The notes under the pieces were generated by a model. That model made no database searches. It worked only from the letters and a program-made list of their open reading frames with translations, and was not told the DNA's origin. Shown here piece by piece: positions 16,921-26,204 of a stretch of DNA of 64,000 nucleotides. Position 1 is the stretch's first letter. Each line of letters begins with the position of its first letter. The position numbers and the translations under genes were made by a program. The DNA comes from Treponema sp. (GTDB taxonomy: Bacteria; Spirochaetota; Spirochaetia; Treponematales; Treponemataceae), in contig JAFXWC010000038.1 in assembly GCA_017534445.1 (NCBI GenBank), forward strand, positions 1 through 64,000, given 5' to 3'.

Positions 16921-17098
16921 TTTTTTTTTGGACGAATCTTTTACCGCTCTACCATCCGCTTTTTGGCTAACTCGACAGAAAACCACTTTGCGTCACCGCC
17001 CTTCCGCCCTTCGGTACCCCTCATCCCGCTTGCGCGGGACTAAAGGGGCTCCACGGCGGCGTAGGATTGTTCTGGAAATGTAAAGAAAGAAATAAAAT

Positions 17099-17127
17099 TT
17101 GACAGTCCATCTATTTCAAGATAAAAT
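17099..17127 (+). promoter_or_regulatory. Promoter of cyclase operon
   Basis: TTGACA (17099-17104), 17-bp spacer, TAAAAT (17122-17127), about 35 nt before a GAGGGG ribosome site and the GTG start at 17168. Confidence 0.7.
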
Positions 17128-17167
17128 AAAGTAATATACAAAAAATTCTTACCACCGAGGGGCTAGC

Positions 17168-18892
17168 GTGTCTAAAAAAAGATTTTTTCAGTATGTGGGA
17201 AAAACGCCGATTGTTCCGCTTTCCGCACGAATTCTTGTAATTTTTATCTCGCTCATCCTTATGTCAAACTTTATGACAAACCTCATCTCCATACAGATGA
17301 CGCAGAGGCAGGTAATTGAGCTTACAAACAAGCTCACCGTAACGCAGCTCAAGGACATCTACAAAAACGCCCAGAACCAGTACCAGGTTTACTCCTACAA
17401 GCACAACAAAAATGAATGCGTCCAGGCCCTGGAGGATTCGGCAGCAGAAGACTTTTCCAACCCCAACAGTCTGGCCCTTGCCTTTGACAGAACCGGCAAG
17501 CTTTTCTTCTACATAAGTGCAAGCGGAATGCAGCTTACATCTTTTTCCGACGAAAACTGCCTTGCCACACTGAACAACAACTTTGAGAAGGGTATTAGGG
17601 AAGGACGCATTGCCTTTGACATTAGCAGCAAGGACAACAAAAGCACAAAGGGTAAGAATGCAGGCGAATACTTTGGCGTATACAAGTACATTGAAGGCTG
17701 GAACGTTTTCTTGGTACGAGCAGAAGCCCGCGTGGACACGGACAAATTCTCCCACAAGATTACCCTCATCATCTCCCTTATCATCATTTTGCTTACATGC
17801 CTTTTCGTAGTGCTTGGAATCTACATGTTCAACAAGATTTTCCAGAGCATCTCAAGCATTACCCAAAGCCTTTACGACATGCAGCAGAGGTCAAAGCTTG
17901 AAGTAATCAACATAGACAACGCACCCAACGATGACGTTACCTACATGGCAGCCTCATTCAACACGCTTTCTGTTTCCGTAAACAACCTGCTTTCCACCTT
18001 CCAGAAATTCGTTTCCAAAGACGTTGTTTCCAAGGCTTACACCGACCACACAATCCGACTGGAAGGCAAACAGAGGGAGCTTACCATTCTCTTTAGCGAC
18101 ATTAAGAGCTTTACCTACCGCACGGAAACCCTTGGCAACGAAATAATCGACCTTTTGAACGTACACTACAACGGAGTAATCCACGACGTGCACAAGATGA
18201 ACGGCGTAGTAGGCTCAATCATAGGAGACGCAATTCTTGCCATCTTTGGAACCTACAAGGCCGGCCCCGAAAAATCAGTTGAGGCAATAGATGCAGGCTG
18301 GGAAATAACCTACATAACGGCAGAACTCAGGCGCAAGATGAAGGAGCAGCGCAAGAAGATAGAGCTTACCAGAAAGCTTACGGACGCGGAGGAAAGAATC
18401 TACAAGGCTGTCCTCATAGACATTGGCGTTGGCATAGACGGAGGTACTGTTTTCTACGGAAACATTGGTTCAGACGAGCACATGACCAACACGGTTATTG
18501 GCGACAACGTAAACTCTGCATCCCGCCTTGAAGGAGTCACAAGAATCTACCACCTGCCGGTAATCGTATCCGAATACATAAAGAAGGAAGCCGCATTATC
18601 AAGCGAGCGCTACAAGTTCTACGAGATAGACACGATTCAGGTAAAGGGAAAAACCGAGGGCAAGAAGATTTTCTACCCGCTGGACACATTCGATGACGGG
18701 CATGAAGAGCTTGAAGAAAAGTTTGAAGTTTACGAAAAGGCACTGGCCGCTTACTACGACGGTGACTGGAAGTCTGCCAGAAAATTCTTTAAGCTGTCGG
18801 ACCTTGAAGTTTCAAAAGTCTTCCTTGAGCGCATGGGATTAAAGAGCGCACCTGCAAACTGGAGTGGAATATGGACAATGACAACAAAATAA
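17168..18892 (+). CDS. Membrane class III adenylate/guanylate cyclase
   Basis: 574 residues, GTG start with GAGGGG upstream. Topology: helix 1 (about 22-42), a periplasmic sensor segment, helix 2 (about 198-221), a HAMP-like linker (to about 275), then a class III cyclase domain (about 300-500). The two metal-binding aspartates are visible in LTILFSDIKSFT (Asp311) and IIGDAILAIFG (Asp354), and the substrate-site region in NTVIGDNVNSASRLEG with the conserved Asn and Arg. The cyclase should make cAMP (or cGMP) from the nucleotide on the cytoplasmic side in response to the sensor. Its 3' end overlaps the next gene by 22 nt. Confidence 0.9.
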   Translation: MSKKRFFQYVGKTPIVPLSARILVIFISLILMSNFMTNLISIQMTQRQVIELTNKLTVTQLKDIYKNAQNQYQVYSYKHNKNECVQALEDSAAEDFSNPNSLALAFDRTGKLFFYISASGMQLTSFSDENCLATLNNNFEKGIREGRIAFDISSKDNKSTKGKNAGEYFGVYKYIEGWNVFLVRAEARVDTDKFSHKITLIISLIIILLTCLFVVLGIYMFNKIFQSISSITQSLYDMQQRSKLEVINIDNAPNDDVTYMAASFNTLSVSVNNLLSTFQKFVSKDVVSKAYTDHTIRLEGKQRELTILFSDIKSFTYRTETLGNEIIDLLNVHYNGVIHDVHKMNGVVGSIIGDAILAIFGTYKAGPEKSVEAIDAGWEITYITAELRRKMKEQRKKIELTRKLTDAEERIYKAVLIDIGVGIDGGTVFYGNIGSDEHMTNTVIGDNVNSASRLEGVTRIYHLPVIVSEYIKKEAALSSERYKFYEIDTIQVKGKTEGKKIFYPLDTFDDGHEELEEKFEVYEKALAAYYDGDWKSARKFFKLSDLEVSKVFLERMGLKSAPANWSGIWTMTTK

Positions 18893-20811
18893 ATTCTCTG
18901 GCAGCAAAAAAGAACCAGGACGCAAAACAGGACACAAGCCTGGATTTAATAGAAACAAAATCTGCGCAAAAAGAAAAGAACCTTGTCCCTGCGGCAAAAG
19001 CGGAATCCGTTCCCAGTAAAATAGAAAGGGAACTCATGCTCTTTTTGGGGGATGAACTTGCACCCCTACGCCGCACAAAAAAAGTAGACGTTTACGACCT
19101 AGAAACCGAATACCAGAAGACGGGAAAGAACATCCGCTGGTCGGTCTGGATAACCCTTGCAGCCACGGCACTTGTAGTTATCCTTGTTACAGTGTTCACG
19201 GTAAAAGGCCTTTCCAAGAGCAATGAAAAAATAGAAATAAACTTTTCTTCTTTTGCAAACCTGGGTCTTCAGGACTTGTTCAGCCAGCTGCAGAAGACGC
19301 AGGAAAACTACGACGAAGCAACAAAGCGCCGCTCGGAGCTTAAGGGCAACCTGGAAGCACGCCTTAACGCCGCAAAACTTGCCATGGACAACGATCTGGA
19401 AGTTCTTGCAGACTCCACCTTGCCGGATGACGTAAAAAAGGAAAAGAGGGCAAAAATCCGCGAAGACTACAACGCAGAGGTTCTTGCCGCCCACACGGAA
19501 TACGATGCACCGCTTTTGGCAGCAGAAACGGAAGTAAAGCAGTACGAAGAGCAGCTCAAAAACTTTGACAGCGAAAACGTTGCCCGCGCACAAAAGTACG
19601 AGCAGCAGATGGACAGCGAAAGGCAAATCTACGAGCTTGAAAAAAACCGCACCACAAAGAATTTCCAGGACAAGCTTGACCAGGCAGCAAAGGAACTTCA
19701 GGAAACAAGGCAAAAAAGCATAGAAGACAGGCGCAAGGCCACACGCGAAATTGCAAGCCGCTACGAAGGGGAACTTGCATCCCTTGACCCAATCATAAAG
19801 GATTCAAAAGTAAGCAAGATAATCTCTGATGCAGAAAGCAAACTGGGACCATCCATTTTTGACGCAAACGCATTCATAAAGCTTGCAGGAGACACAAGCC
19901 AGGAATTTTCCGCATCGCTAAAACAGGCACAGGCTGACTACGAGAATTTGTTTGCCCTTTACCAGCAGGCATCTTCCATTCCCTACAAGAATTCCATGAA
20001 GACACTTGTTCCTGCAGAGCGCAAACTTTCCTACAATATTATAGCAGCCCTTACATCTTCCGCATCCAGCGAAATAAAGGCAAAGAACAGCGAGCTTGAA
20101 AAACTGAACGAGCAGATAGTGGCCCTTTCGCACGATGTGGAAGAAAGAAAAAAGGAAGTGGAAAGCCTTAGCCAGCAGTACGATCAGGAAAAGCAAAAAT
20201 CAGCAAGCTTTGAGCAGCAGGCAGGTCACGCACAGGCACTCCAACAGCAGATAGAGGCAAGCCAACAGCAAACCGCAGCCCTGGAAAAAATGCTGTCGGA
20301 AGCAAAGGCAAAGTCCACAAGCCTTGAGCAAAAGATTTCGGAACTTGAACAAAAACTTGCAGCCGCAGAAAACGGGCAGGTCGAAAAGGAAAGCCCTGCC
20401 AGCACAACAGAAGCCACACCACCGCAGGCAGCCCAGCTTTCCAGCGAAAAAGAAGAGGAATACCAGCGCGAAATAGAAAAGCTCCAATCGCAGCTAAAGA
20501 CCGTAAAGAACCAGAGGGATTACGCGGTAAACTCAAGCCTGGCCTTTAAGTCTATCCTCAACAGTAGCGCAATCCAAGAAAAGGTTGCAGGCTTTGTGGT
20601 AGGCTCAGCAGGCGAAAACGGTGCACCGGTCTTTATCAGAAATGCCTACAAGTCAAGCGTTTCAGGAGGCTCCACCAGGGTAAAAGTAACCCAAGGTTCT
20701 AGCGTAATTGCAACAGGAACCATAGTCACCACAGACGGAGACTTCTACATAATCCCAGACGAAGGCAGCGCCAACCTTTCCGCCGGAAATACAGTGGAAC
20801 TGGACCAGTAA
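18871..20811 (+). CDS. Membrane-anchored coiled-coil protein
   Basis: 646 residues; begins inside the cyclase gene, so translation is probably coupled. A basic, Lys/Ala-rich N-terminal region is followed by one helix (about 91-110, VWITLAATALVVILVTVFTV) and then long coiled coils (about 120-310 and 400-560, with NFDSENVARAQKYEQQMDSE and EELRKE-like Q-rich heptads such as ALQQQIEASQQQTAAL). The last ~85 residues (VKVTQGSSVIATGTIVTTDG) form a small beta-rich domain. I do not recognise the family. With the overlapping cyclase, it may be a scaffold or a regulatory partner (inference from context only). Confidence 0.8.
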   Translation: MDNDNKINSLAAKKNQDAKQDTSLDLIETKSAQKEKNLVPAAKAESVPSKIERELMLFLGDELAPLRRTKKVDVYDLETEYQKTGKNIRWSVWITLAATALVVILVTVFTVKGLSKSNEKIEINFSSFANLGLQDLFSQLQKTQENYDEATKRRSELKGNLEARLNAAKLAMDNDLEVLADSTLPDDVKKEKRAKIREDYNAEVLAAHTEYDAPLLAAETEVKQYEEQLKNFDSENVARAQKYEQQMDSERQIYELEKNRTTKNFQDKLDQAAKELQETRQKSIEDRRKATREIASRYEGELASLDPIIKDSKVSKIISDAESKLGPSIFDANAFIKLAGDTSQEFSASLKQAQADYENLFALYQQASSIPYKNSMKTLVPAERKLSYNIIAALTSSASSEIKAKNSELEKLNEQIVALSHDVEERKKEVESLSQQYDQEKQKSASFEQQAGHAQALQQQIEASQQQTAALEKMLSEAKAKSTSLEQKISELEQKLAAAENGQVEKESPASTTEATPPQAAQLSSEKEEEYQREIEKLQSQLKTVKNQRDYAVNSSLAFKSILNSSAIQEKVAGFVVGSAGENGAPVFIRNAYKSSVSGGSTRVKVTQGSSVIATGTIVTTDGDFYIIPDEGSANLSAGNTVELDQ

Positions 20812-20820
20812 TTCCCTCAA

Positions 20821-20849
20821 TTGCAACAAAAAGTGCAATCCGCTATAAT
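20821..20849 (+). promoter_or_regulatory. Promoter of UPF0210 gene
   Basis: TTGCAA (20821-20826), 17-bp spacer, TATAAT (20844-20849). The -10 is about 30 nt before the ATG, which has AGAGGA upstream. Confidence 0.7.
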
Positions 20850-20882
20850 TAGCGTATTCATTTTCATGTCAGAGGATTTAAG

Positions 20883-22244
20883 ATGATTTTTTCACCGGTA
20901 GAAATTCAGGAAACTGTAAACATGTTCATGCGCCAAAAGCTGGACATCCGCTGCATTACCATGGGCATTTCCCTTTTAGACTGTGCCTGCGAAGACTCAA
21001 AAAAGGCAAACCAGAAAATTTACGACAAAATCATGCGCTACGCAGGAAACCTTGTCCGCGTTGGACAGGACATAGAAAAGGAATTCGGTGTGCCAATCAT
21101 AAACAAGCGCATTTCCGTAACACCAATTGCCCTTGTTGCCGGTGCCAGCGGGGAAAAATCCTATGTTGAATACTGCCGCACCTTGGACAAGTGTGCAAAG
21201 GAACTTGGCGTTAACTTTATTGGCGGTTTTTCTGCCCTTGTTCAGAAGGGAATCACTCAGGCAGACCGCATACTCATAGACTCTATTCCGGAAGCACTTG
21301 CCGTAACGGACAACGTATGCTCATCCGTAAACGTTGGTACCACAAAAAACGGAATCAACATGGATGCCGTTAAGCTTATGGGAGAAACAATCAAAAAGAC
21401 GGCCGAAGCCTCCGCTTCTTGTGCAGTGAACGGCTGCGCAAAGCTTGTAGTGTTTACAAACGCACCGGAAGACAACCCCTTTATGGCAGGAGCATTCCAC
21501 GGCCCCGGAGAAGGAGACGCAGTAATCAACGTTGGCGTTTCAGGACCAGGAGTTATCCTTGCTGCGGCAAAAGAATTCAAGGGCCGCCCAATCAACGAGC
21601 TTGCAGACGGAATCAAGAAGATGGCCTTTAAGATTACCCGCATGGGTCAAATGGTCGGCAGCGAGGCAGCAAAGCGTCTTGGCGTAAACTTTGGCATCCT
21701 AGACCTAAGCCTTGCCCCAACACCAGAAGTTGGAGACAGCGTTGCCCGCATCCTTGAAGAAATTGGCCTTGAAGGTGCAGGTGCCCCAGGAACAACAGCA
21801 GCCCTTGCAATGCTAACAGACATGGTAAAAAAAGGCGGCGTAATGGCTTCCACAAACGTTGGCGGTTTGAGCGGCGCATTCATTCCTGTAAGCGAAGACG
21901 AAGGAATGATAAACGCTGTTAAGCAGCATTCAATATGCCTTGAAAAACTTGAGGCAATGACATGCGTATGCTCAGTTGGCCTTGACATGATTGCAATCCC
22001 AGGTGACACTCCAGCCACCACAATCAGCGGAATCATGGCAGACGAAATGGCAATCGGCATGGTAAACAACAAAACCACAGCTGTCCGCCTTATCCCTGCC
22101 CCCGGCAAAAAGGCTGGCGAATGGGTTGAATTTGGAGGTCTTTTGGGAGGCTGCCCGGTAATGGATGTGAACACCTTTAGCTGCGCAGACTTTATTAACC
22201 GCGGAGGCCGCATACCTGCCCCAATCCATTCATTCAGGAACTAA
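20883..22244 (+). CDS. UPF0210 (DUF711) protein
   Basis: 453 residues. Belongs to the UPF0210 family, sometimes called PFL-family proteins, widespread in anaerobes. Distinctive stretches include [70 protein letters not shown] and [19 protein letters not shown]. Biochemical function is not established; similarity to formyltetrahydrofolate- or glycyl-radical-related proteins has been suggested for the family only in name. Length is typical (about 450). The next gene starts 9 nt after its stop. Confidence 0.85.
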   Translation: MIFSPVEIQETVNMFMRQKLDIRCITMGISLLDCACEDSKKANQKIYDKIMRYAGNLVRVGQDIEKEFGVPIINKRISVTPIALVAGASGEKSYVEYCRTLDKCAKELGVNFIGGFSALVQKGITQADRILIDSIPEALAVTDNVCSSVNVGTTKNGINMDAVKLMGETIKKTAEASASCAVNGCAKLVVFTNAPEDNPFMAGAFHGPGEGDAVINVGVSGPGVILAAAKEFKGRPINELADGIKKMAFKITRMGQMVGSEAAKRLGVNFGILDLSLAPTPEVGDSVARILEEIGLEGAGAPGTTAALAMLTDMVKKGGVMASTNVGGLSGAFIPVSEDEGMINAVKQHSICLEKLEAMTCVCSVGLDMIAIPGDTPATTISGIMADEMAIGMVNNKTTAVRLIPAPGKKAGEWVEFGGLLGGCPVMDVNTFSCADFINRGGRIPAPIHSFRN

Positions 22245-22252
22245 AAAGGCCA

Positions 22253-23080
22253 ATGCTAAAACTTGGCGTAGAAGTTGCCGCCTGCAAAAAAGACGGTGAC
22301 TTTGCAAAAGCCCTTGAATTTGTCCTGCCCTACGAAAAGTTCTGCTGCCAGCTTGCGGAAAAGATAATCCGTAAGAGCGCAGGTCTTTTCCTAATAAAAG
22401 AGGCAGAGCGGATTCAGGGGATTTTTTATTTTAAAGAAAAAAACACGCTCCTTTGCTGCCTGCCAAAGAAAAATAAAAAAATTGCCAGAAGCCTTTCTGA
22501 TTTTTTTTGCAAAAAAAGCATCTTTGCCCTGGCAGGAAAAACAGACTACATTGATTTTCTACAAAAGGCGCTTTCCCTTAGCGCAAAAGAAAAGCGGATA
22601 TTTTTTTTGATGCGCCACAAGAAAAAACTTTGCGGCCAAAGTCCAAGTCCCCTGCAAAACGACTTGGTAGAATGCTGCAAAAAAGACGCAAGCAATCTAA
22701 TGCCACTTCACACAGGCTTTTTTAAGGAAGAAGTCCTCCCCGATGGAAAAGAAATATATCTTCCTTCGCTTCTTAGAGACCTTGAAAAACTTTTGGAAAA
22801 GCAAAAAATGCTGGTCCTAAAAAAAGACGGGCTTTTTGTAGCAAAGGTTCAGACAACCGCATCCTCTAAAAACTTTACCCAGATAGGCGGAGTCTACACC
22901 CTGCCCCAGCACAGAAAGAAGGGGTACGCAGAATTCCTAACAAGAACAATTACGAACCAAATTTGCAGCCAAGAAAAAACCCCCATTCTTTTTGTAAGAA
23001 AAGAAAATTCCGCAGCCCTGTCACTCTACAAAAAATGCGGATACAAAAGCTACGGAACCTTTTGCTTTCTTTATTGTTGA
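22253..23080 (+). CDS. GNAT-family acetyltransferase
   Basis: 275 residues. The C-terminal ~85 residues have a GNAT core: VYTLPQHRKKGYAEFLTRTI is motif A (Q/RxxGxG/A acetyl-CoA loop), followed by FVRKENSAALSLYKKCGYKSYG as motif B. The N-terminal half (about 1-190), with many Lys and Cys residues, matches no domain I recognise. Substrate is unknown. It follows the UPF0210 gene by 8 nt, suggesting a shared transcript. Confidence 0.8.
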   Translation: MLKLGVEVAACKKDGDFAKALEFVLPYEKFCCQLAEKIIRKSAGLFLIKEAERIQGIFYFKEKNTLLCCLPKKNKKIARSLSDFFCKKSIFALAGKTDYIDFLQKALSLSAKEKRIFFLMRHKKKLCGQSPSPLQNDLVECCKKDASNLMPLHTGFFKEEVLPDGKEIYLPSLLRDLEKLLEKQKMLVLKKDGLFVAKVQTTASSKNFTQIGGVYTLPQHRKKGYAEFLTRTITNQICSQEKTPILFVRKENSAALSLYKKCGYKSYGTFCFLYC

Positions 23081-23135
23081 CAAAAAAAGCGCTAATTTAA
23101 TAAAATGAGTTACCGGGAGCAAACGGCATCTTTTT

Positions 23136-23474
23136 ATGAAAAGCGGATTCGGTTCAGCAGTAATTGCTAGAAAAACGGAAAGCACAAAAAATTCTCTTCT
23201 AACGCTAGCACTTGCAATCGTGTTCTTGTGCGCATCCCTGGCTTCCATTCACTTTGTGGCAGGGGAAATTGACCACGACTGCTCCGGAAGCGACTGCCCT
23301 GTATGCGCTGTGATTATGGCGGCAGAAGTCTCCATGCAAAGCGCTGCAGATGGAATTAAGCCCCGCAAAAAAGCCCTGGCCAACATAGAATTTATAGTGG
23401 CAAAGTTTGCTGTACCCAAAATAGAATTAGAAGTAAAAACATCAGTCACAAAAAAAATAAAGCTTTCAAACTGA
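23136..23474 (+). CDS. Small membrane protein with Cys-rich motif
   Basis: 112 residues. One helix (about 20-43, LLTLALAIVFLCASLASIHFV) is followed by EIDHDCSGSDCPVCAVI: a His, an Asp and three cysteines in a CX4DCX2C arrangement, likely placed outside the cytoplasm and able to bind a metal ion such as zinc. It sits 74 nt before the metal ABC genes, and similar short proteins with this motif occur before zinc-type ABC genes in Firmicutes. The start has no good ribosome site. Role inferred: metal handling for the transporter. Confidence 0.65.
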   Translation: MKSGFGSAVIARKTESTKNSLLTLALAIVFLCASLASIHFVAGEIDHDCSGSDCPVCAVIMAAEVSMQSAADGIKPRKKALANIEFIVAKFAVPKIELEVKTSVTKKIKLSN

Positions 23475-23548
23475 CCCCAGCTTAAAGAAATCTTATTAGT
23501 GTTTAACTTTAATTCAATTTTTATTCTAATATTTTAAAGGAGTGCAAA

Positions 23549-24214
23549 TTGGAACTCTTTACCTGTAAGGATTTATCCCTGGGCTACGGTGCAAAAGAAA
23601 TCATTTCCGGGCTAAACTTTTGCGTAAATGAAGGTGAATACTTTGGCATAGTGGGAGAAAACGGAGCCGGAAAATCCACCCTAATAAAAACCCTGCTTTC
23701 TCTACAAAAACCAATGGGCGGAAAAATCATACCGGGGAAAAATTTTTGTCCCGGCAGCATAGGCTACCTTCCCCAGCAGACACCTGTACAGAAGGACTTT
23801 CCCGCTTCCGTGGAAGAAATTGTAAGGACAGGTTGCCAGAGGCACGGTCACTTTTTTATATGCTATTCAAAGGAACAAAAGAAAACGGCAGAAAAAGCCA
23901 TGGAGGAAACAGGCATTCTTAACCTTGCAAAATGCTGCTACCGTGAGCTTTCCGGCGGACAGATGCAGAGGGTTCTTTTGGCAAGGGCACTTTGCGCAGC
24001 AGAACACGCACTCTTGCTTGATGAACCTGTAACAGGCCTTGACCCCCAGGCAACGGAAAACATGTACAATCTTATCTATGAACTGAACACAAGAAAGAAA
24101 AAGCCCATGACCATAATAATGATTTCCCACGACATTCAGGGAATAAAAAAACGGGCCCACAGAATCCTTCACCTGGGGAATGAATGTTACATAGAAAAAG
24201 GAGAAAGACAATGA
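23549..24214 (+). CDS. Metal-type ABC transporter ATPase (ZnuC-like)
   Basis: 221 residues. TTG start with AAGGAG 7 nt upstream. Walker A GENGAGKSTLIK, signature LSGGQMQRVLLARAL, Walker B ALLLDEPVTGLD, and H-loop ISHD. The small size, the Q-loop and the downstream ABC-3 type permease put it in the zinc/manganese uptake group. It acts at the inner membrane with the permease at 24211, whose start overlaps its stop (ATGA). Confidence 0.88.
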   Translation: MELFTCKDLSLGYGAKEIISGLNFCVNEGEYFGIVGENGAGKSTLIKTLLSLQKPMGGKIIPGKNFCPGSIGYLPQQTPVQKDFPASVEEIVRTGCQRHGHFFICYSKEQKKTAEKAMEETGILNLAKCCYRELSGGQMQRVLLARALCAAEHALLLDEPVTGLDPQATENMYNLIYELNTRKKKPMTIIMISHDIQGIKKRAHRILHLGNECYIEKGERQ

Positions 24215-25056
24215 GCATTATAGAAACACTTTCCATGTACCTTGAATATCCCTTTGTAAGGTTTGCGCTTATTGTAGGAATTCTTATTGCACTTTGCTCT
24301 TCCCTGCTTGGAGTTCCACTTGTGCTAAAGAGGTTTTCCTATATAGGAGACGGTCTTTCCCATGCGGCATTCGGGGCAATGGCCATAGCGGGCATACTGC
24401 ACTTTTCAAACACCATGTACCTTTCACTTCCACTTACGGTGCTGTGTGCAATCCTTATCCTTTGCGGAAACCAAAATTCAAAGATAAAGGGAGATGCGGC
24501 AATCGCAATGATTTCTACCGGGGCACTTGCACTGGGCTACCTTTTGATGAACCAGTTTAGCACAGGACCGAATGTTTCCGGGGATGTTTGCAGCACACTC
24601 TTTGGTTCTACTTCCATTCTAACGCTTACAAAAGGCGAGGTTATACTTTGCATAATCCTTTCTGCATTTACAATTATTTTTTACGCCATGTTCTACAACA
24701 AGATTTTTGCCATAACCTTTGACGAAAACTTTGCGGCATCTTCCGGTGTTTCCACCAAGGCATACAACTTTGCAATTGCTTGCGTAACGGCTGTAATAAT
24801 CGTACTTGCAATGAACCTTGTTGGCTCGCTTCTTATTTCTGCACTCATAATATTCCCGGCACTTTCTGCAATGCGCATGTTCAAGACCTTTAGGAGCGTA
24901 ACCCTTTGCTCTGCAATAATCTCTGTCTTGTGCGCACTCAGCGGAATGCTCTTTTCTATAATAAAAGGAACTCCCGTTGGCTGTACGATAGTTGCGGCAG
25001 ACGCAATAACATTTTTTGCATTCACCCTTTTGGGAAAAATTACAAGGAGAAGCTAA
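24211..25056 (+). CDS. Metal ABC transporter permease (ZnuB-like)
   Basis: 281 residues from the ATG at 24211, overlapping the ATPase stop codon by 4 nt. About eight hydrophobic helices are seen. The ABC-3 family signature is present: SLLGVPLVLKRFSYIGDGLSHAAFGAMAIAG near the start, and GSLLISALIIFPALSAMRM in the C-terminal half. Members import Zn(II), Mn(II) or Fe(II). No gene for a substrate-binding protein (ZnuA type) follows or precedes it; only small Cys-containing proteins do. Confidence 0.9.
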   Translation: MSIIETLSMYLEYPFVRFALIVGILIALCSSLLGVPLVLKRFSYIGDGLSHAAFGAMAIAGILHFSNTMYLSLPLTVLCAILILCGNQNSKIKGDAAIAMISTGALALGYLLMNQFSTGPNVSGDVCSTLFGSTSILTLTKGEVILCIILSAFTIIFYAMFYNKIFAITFDENFAASSGVSTKAYNFAIACVTAVIIVLAMNLVGSLLISALIIFPALSAMRMFKTFRSVTLCSAIISVLCALSGMLFSIIKGTPVGCTIVAADAITFFAFTLLGKITRRS

Positions 25057-25057
25057 G

Positions 25058-25486
25058 ATGAAAAAATTTCTTTTTGCATTCACATTGATTTTAATTTTCT
25101 TTCAAGCATCAAGGGCTAGTGCCCAGCAAAAAAAGGCCATAGACATTGACCTTACAAAGGTAAGCAACACATTTATCTATTCCCAGATATTCAACATGAT
25201 GAGTGAACCGGAACGTTACGTTGGCAAGACTATAAAAATCAAGGGAAAGTTTATGTCTTATGACTTGCCGCCTGAATTTGGCCGCAAGAAAAGTTTTGCG
25301 GTAATCATATACGACGCTACGGCATGTTGCCAGCAGGGTATAGAATTCATCTGGGAAGGAAACCATCAGTACCCCAAGGACTACCCGGCAGAAGGAAGCA
25401 CAATAACAGTCACAGGAGTCTTTCAGTCGTACAAGGTGCAGAATTTTGATTGTTTTTGCCTTAAGACAAACGATGTGTCTTTCTAA
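25058..25486 (+). CDS. Exported protein with Cys motifs, metal ABC operon
   Basis: 142 residues from the ATG at 25058, one base after the permease stop codon. Signal peptide about 1-23 (KKFLFAFTLILIFFQASRASAQ). The mature part has VGKTIKIKGKFMSY, an OB-fold-like beginning, then ATACCQQGIEFIW and a C-terminal DCFCLKTND. The CC and CxC pairs could bind metal in the periplasm or form disulfides. No specific family recognised. Its place at the end of the operon suggests a role in metal uptake (inference). Confidence 0.7.
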   Translation: MKKFLFAFTLILIFFQASRASAQQKKAIDIDLTKVSNTFIYSQIFNMMSEPERYVGKTIKIKGKFMSYDLPPEFGRKKSFAVIIYDATACCQQGIEFIWEGNHQYPKDYPAEGSTITVTGVFQSYKVQNFDCFCLKTNDVSF

Positions 25487-25492
25487 ACACGT

Positions 25493-25636
25493 AAATCAGT
25501 TTTGGGCTCCGCTCCCAGGCAAAGCCGTCTGAAACCCCGCGGTGTCGCGGAATAGGAAATTAAACTCGCTTTGCTCGTTCCGCTCCAATGCGGGTTTTCA
25601 GCCGGCTTTGCCTTCCGCTGCGCCCAAACCTGATTT
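25493..25636 (+). repeat. Long-hairpin element B
   Basis: Left arm 25493-25540 and right arm 25590-25636 are imperfect inverted repeats of about 47 bp (AAATCAGTTTTGGGCTCC.. against ..CGCCCAAACCTGATTT). A second, inner stem (GCGGAA/TTCCGC) encloses a loop containing TTAAACTCGCTTTGCTCG. Element C at 45506-45649 has the same build with different arm sequence. Confidence 0.75.
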
Positions 25637-25761
25637 CCGGTTTATTTGCATAAGAAAATATTGTAAAAACAGTTACGTCCCACCTCCAAAGATTTTCCTT
25701 CTGGGTATTCACAAACAAGCTCAACAACTTCCGTGTTTACCAACGCCATTAACTTTACGCC

Positions 25762-25782
25762 ATTCTGAGCTTGACTCAGAAT
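25762..25782 (+). repeat. Small hairpin repeat, copy 3
   Basis: ATTCTGAG-cttga-CTCAGAAT: 8-bp stem, 5-nt loop. Reverse orientation of the copy 1 and 2 form. Confidence 0.7.
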
Positions 25783-25806
25783 CTCAAATTGAGATATTGA
25801 CGAGAG

Positions 25807-25827
25807 ATGCTGAAATAAATTCAGCAT
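25807..25827 (+). repeat. Small hairpin repeat, copy 4
   Basis: ATGCTGAA-ataaa-TTCAGCAT followed by GACA. Same stem as copy 2 with a different loop. Confidence 0.75.
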
Positions 25828-25890
25828 GACAAAAACAGAGTTTTGAAACTTCCTCTAAAATAGAGGCAGAAATCTTCCGATTAGTTTTTT

Positions 25891-26196
25891 ATGGAACTAA
25901 AAAACTTGTCTTATTTTCCCTCGTACAATAATTTTTTGTCTTCTTATAACACGCTTGAAAACTGTTATTTAAAAAAATACCGCGACACAACCATTCCGCT
26001 GAATGATGATGAATTTACTTCTTCATTTTTTGCTTGCTTTGATTTTTTGTCTTCACTTAAAAAAGAGGACATTGACTTTTTAAAGACAGATATAAACCTT
26101 CACTGCAAGATTGCCATGTTTGACACAATCAAGCTGCACCTTATTGCGCAGAACCCAAGCCTTAGAAAGATACGCACTTTGCACAAGATTTTCTAA
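25891..26196 (+). CDS. Small protein, unknown
   Basis: 101 residues, no signal peptide or membrane helix. Rich in aromatic and charged residues (NLSYFPSYNNFLSSYNTLENC, then LKKEDIDFLKTDINLHCKIAMFD). Composition and codon use look coding, but I recognise no family. No clear ribosome site. A terminator-like stem follows at 26205. Confidence 0.55.
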   Translation: MELKNLSYFPSYNNFLSSYNTLENCYLKKYRDTTIPLNDDEFTSSFFACFDFLSSLKKEDIDFLKTDINLHCKIAMFDTIKLHLIAQNPSLRKIRTLHKIF

Positions 26197-26204
26197 AAAA
26201 AGCA

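Larger units (their letters stand above)
16824..17167. other. Intergenic region between divergent genes
   Basis: 344 bp. Contains the M16-like promoter (16830-16857), a single arm of the long-hairpin element (16880-16920), a CCCGC-ttgc-GCGGG hairpin near 17025-17039 followed by a rightward fragment of repeat L (17016-17066), and the cyclase promoter (17099-17127). Confidence 0.65.
25487..25890. other. Intergenic region with repeats
   Basis: 404 bp. A long imperfect hairpin (25493-25636), two small hairpin repeats (25762-25782 and 25807-25827), and between them on the minus strand a short frame that reads like coding sequence (about 25642-25747) but is too short to call. Confidence 0.65.

Noticed and set aside
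25642-25747. Short minus-strand frame (starts MALVNTEVVELV)
   Set aside because: Could be the remnant of a gene, but no ribosome site and only about 35 codons; not enough to call.
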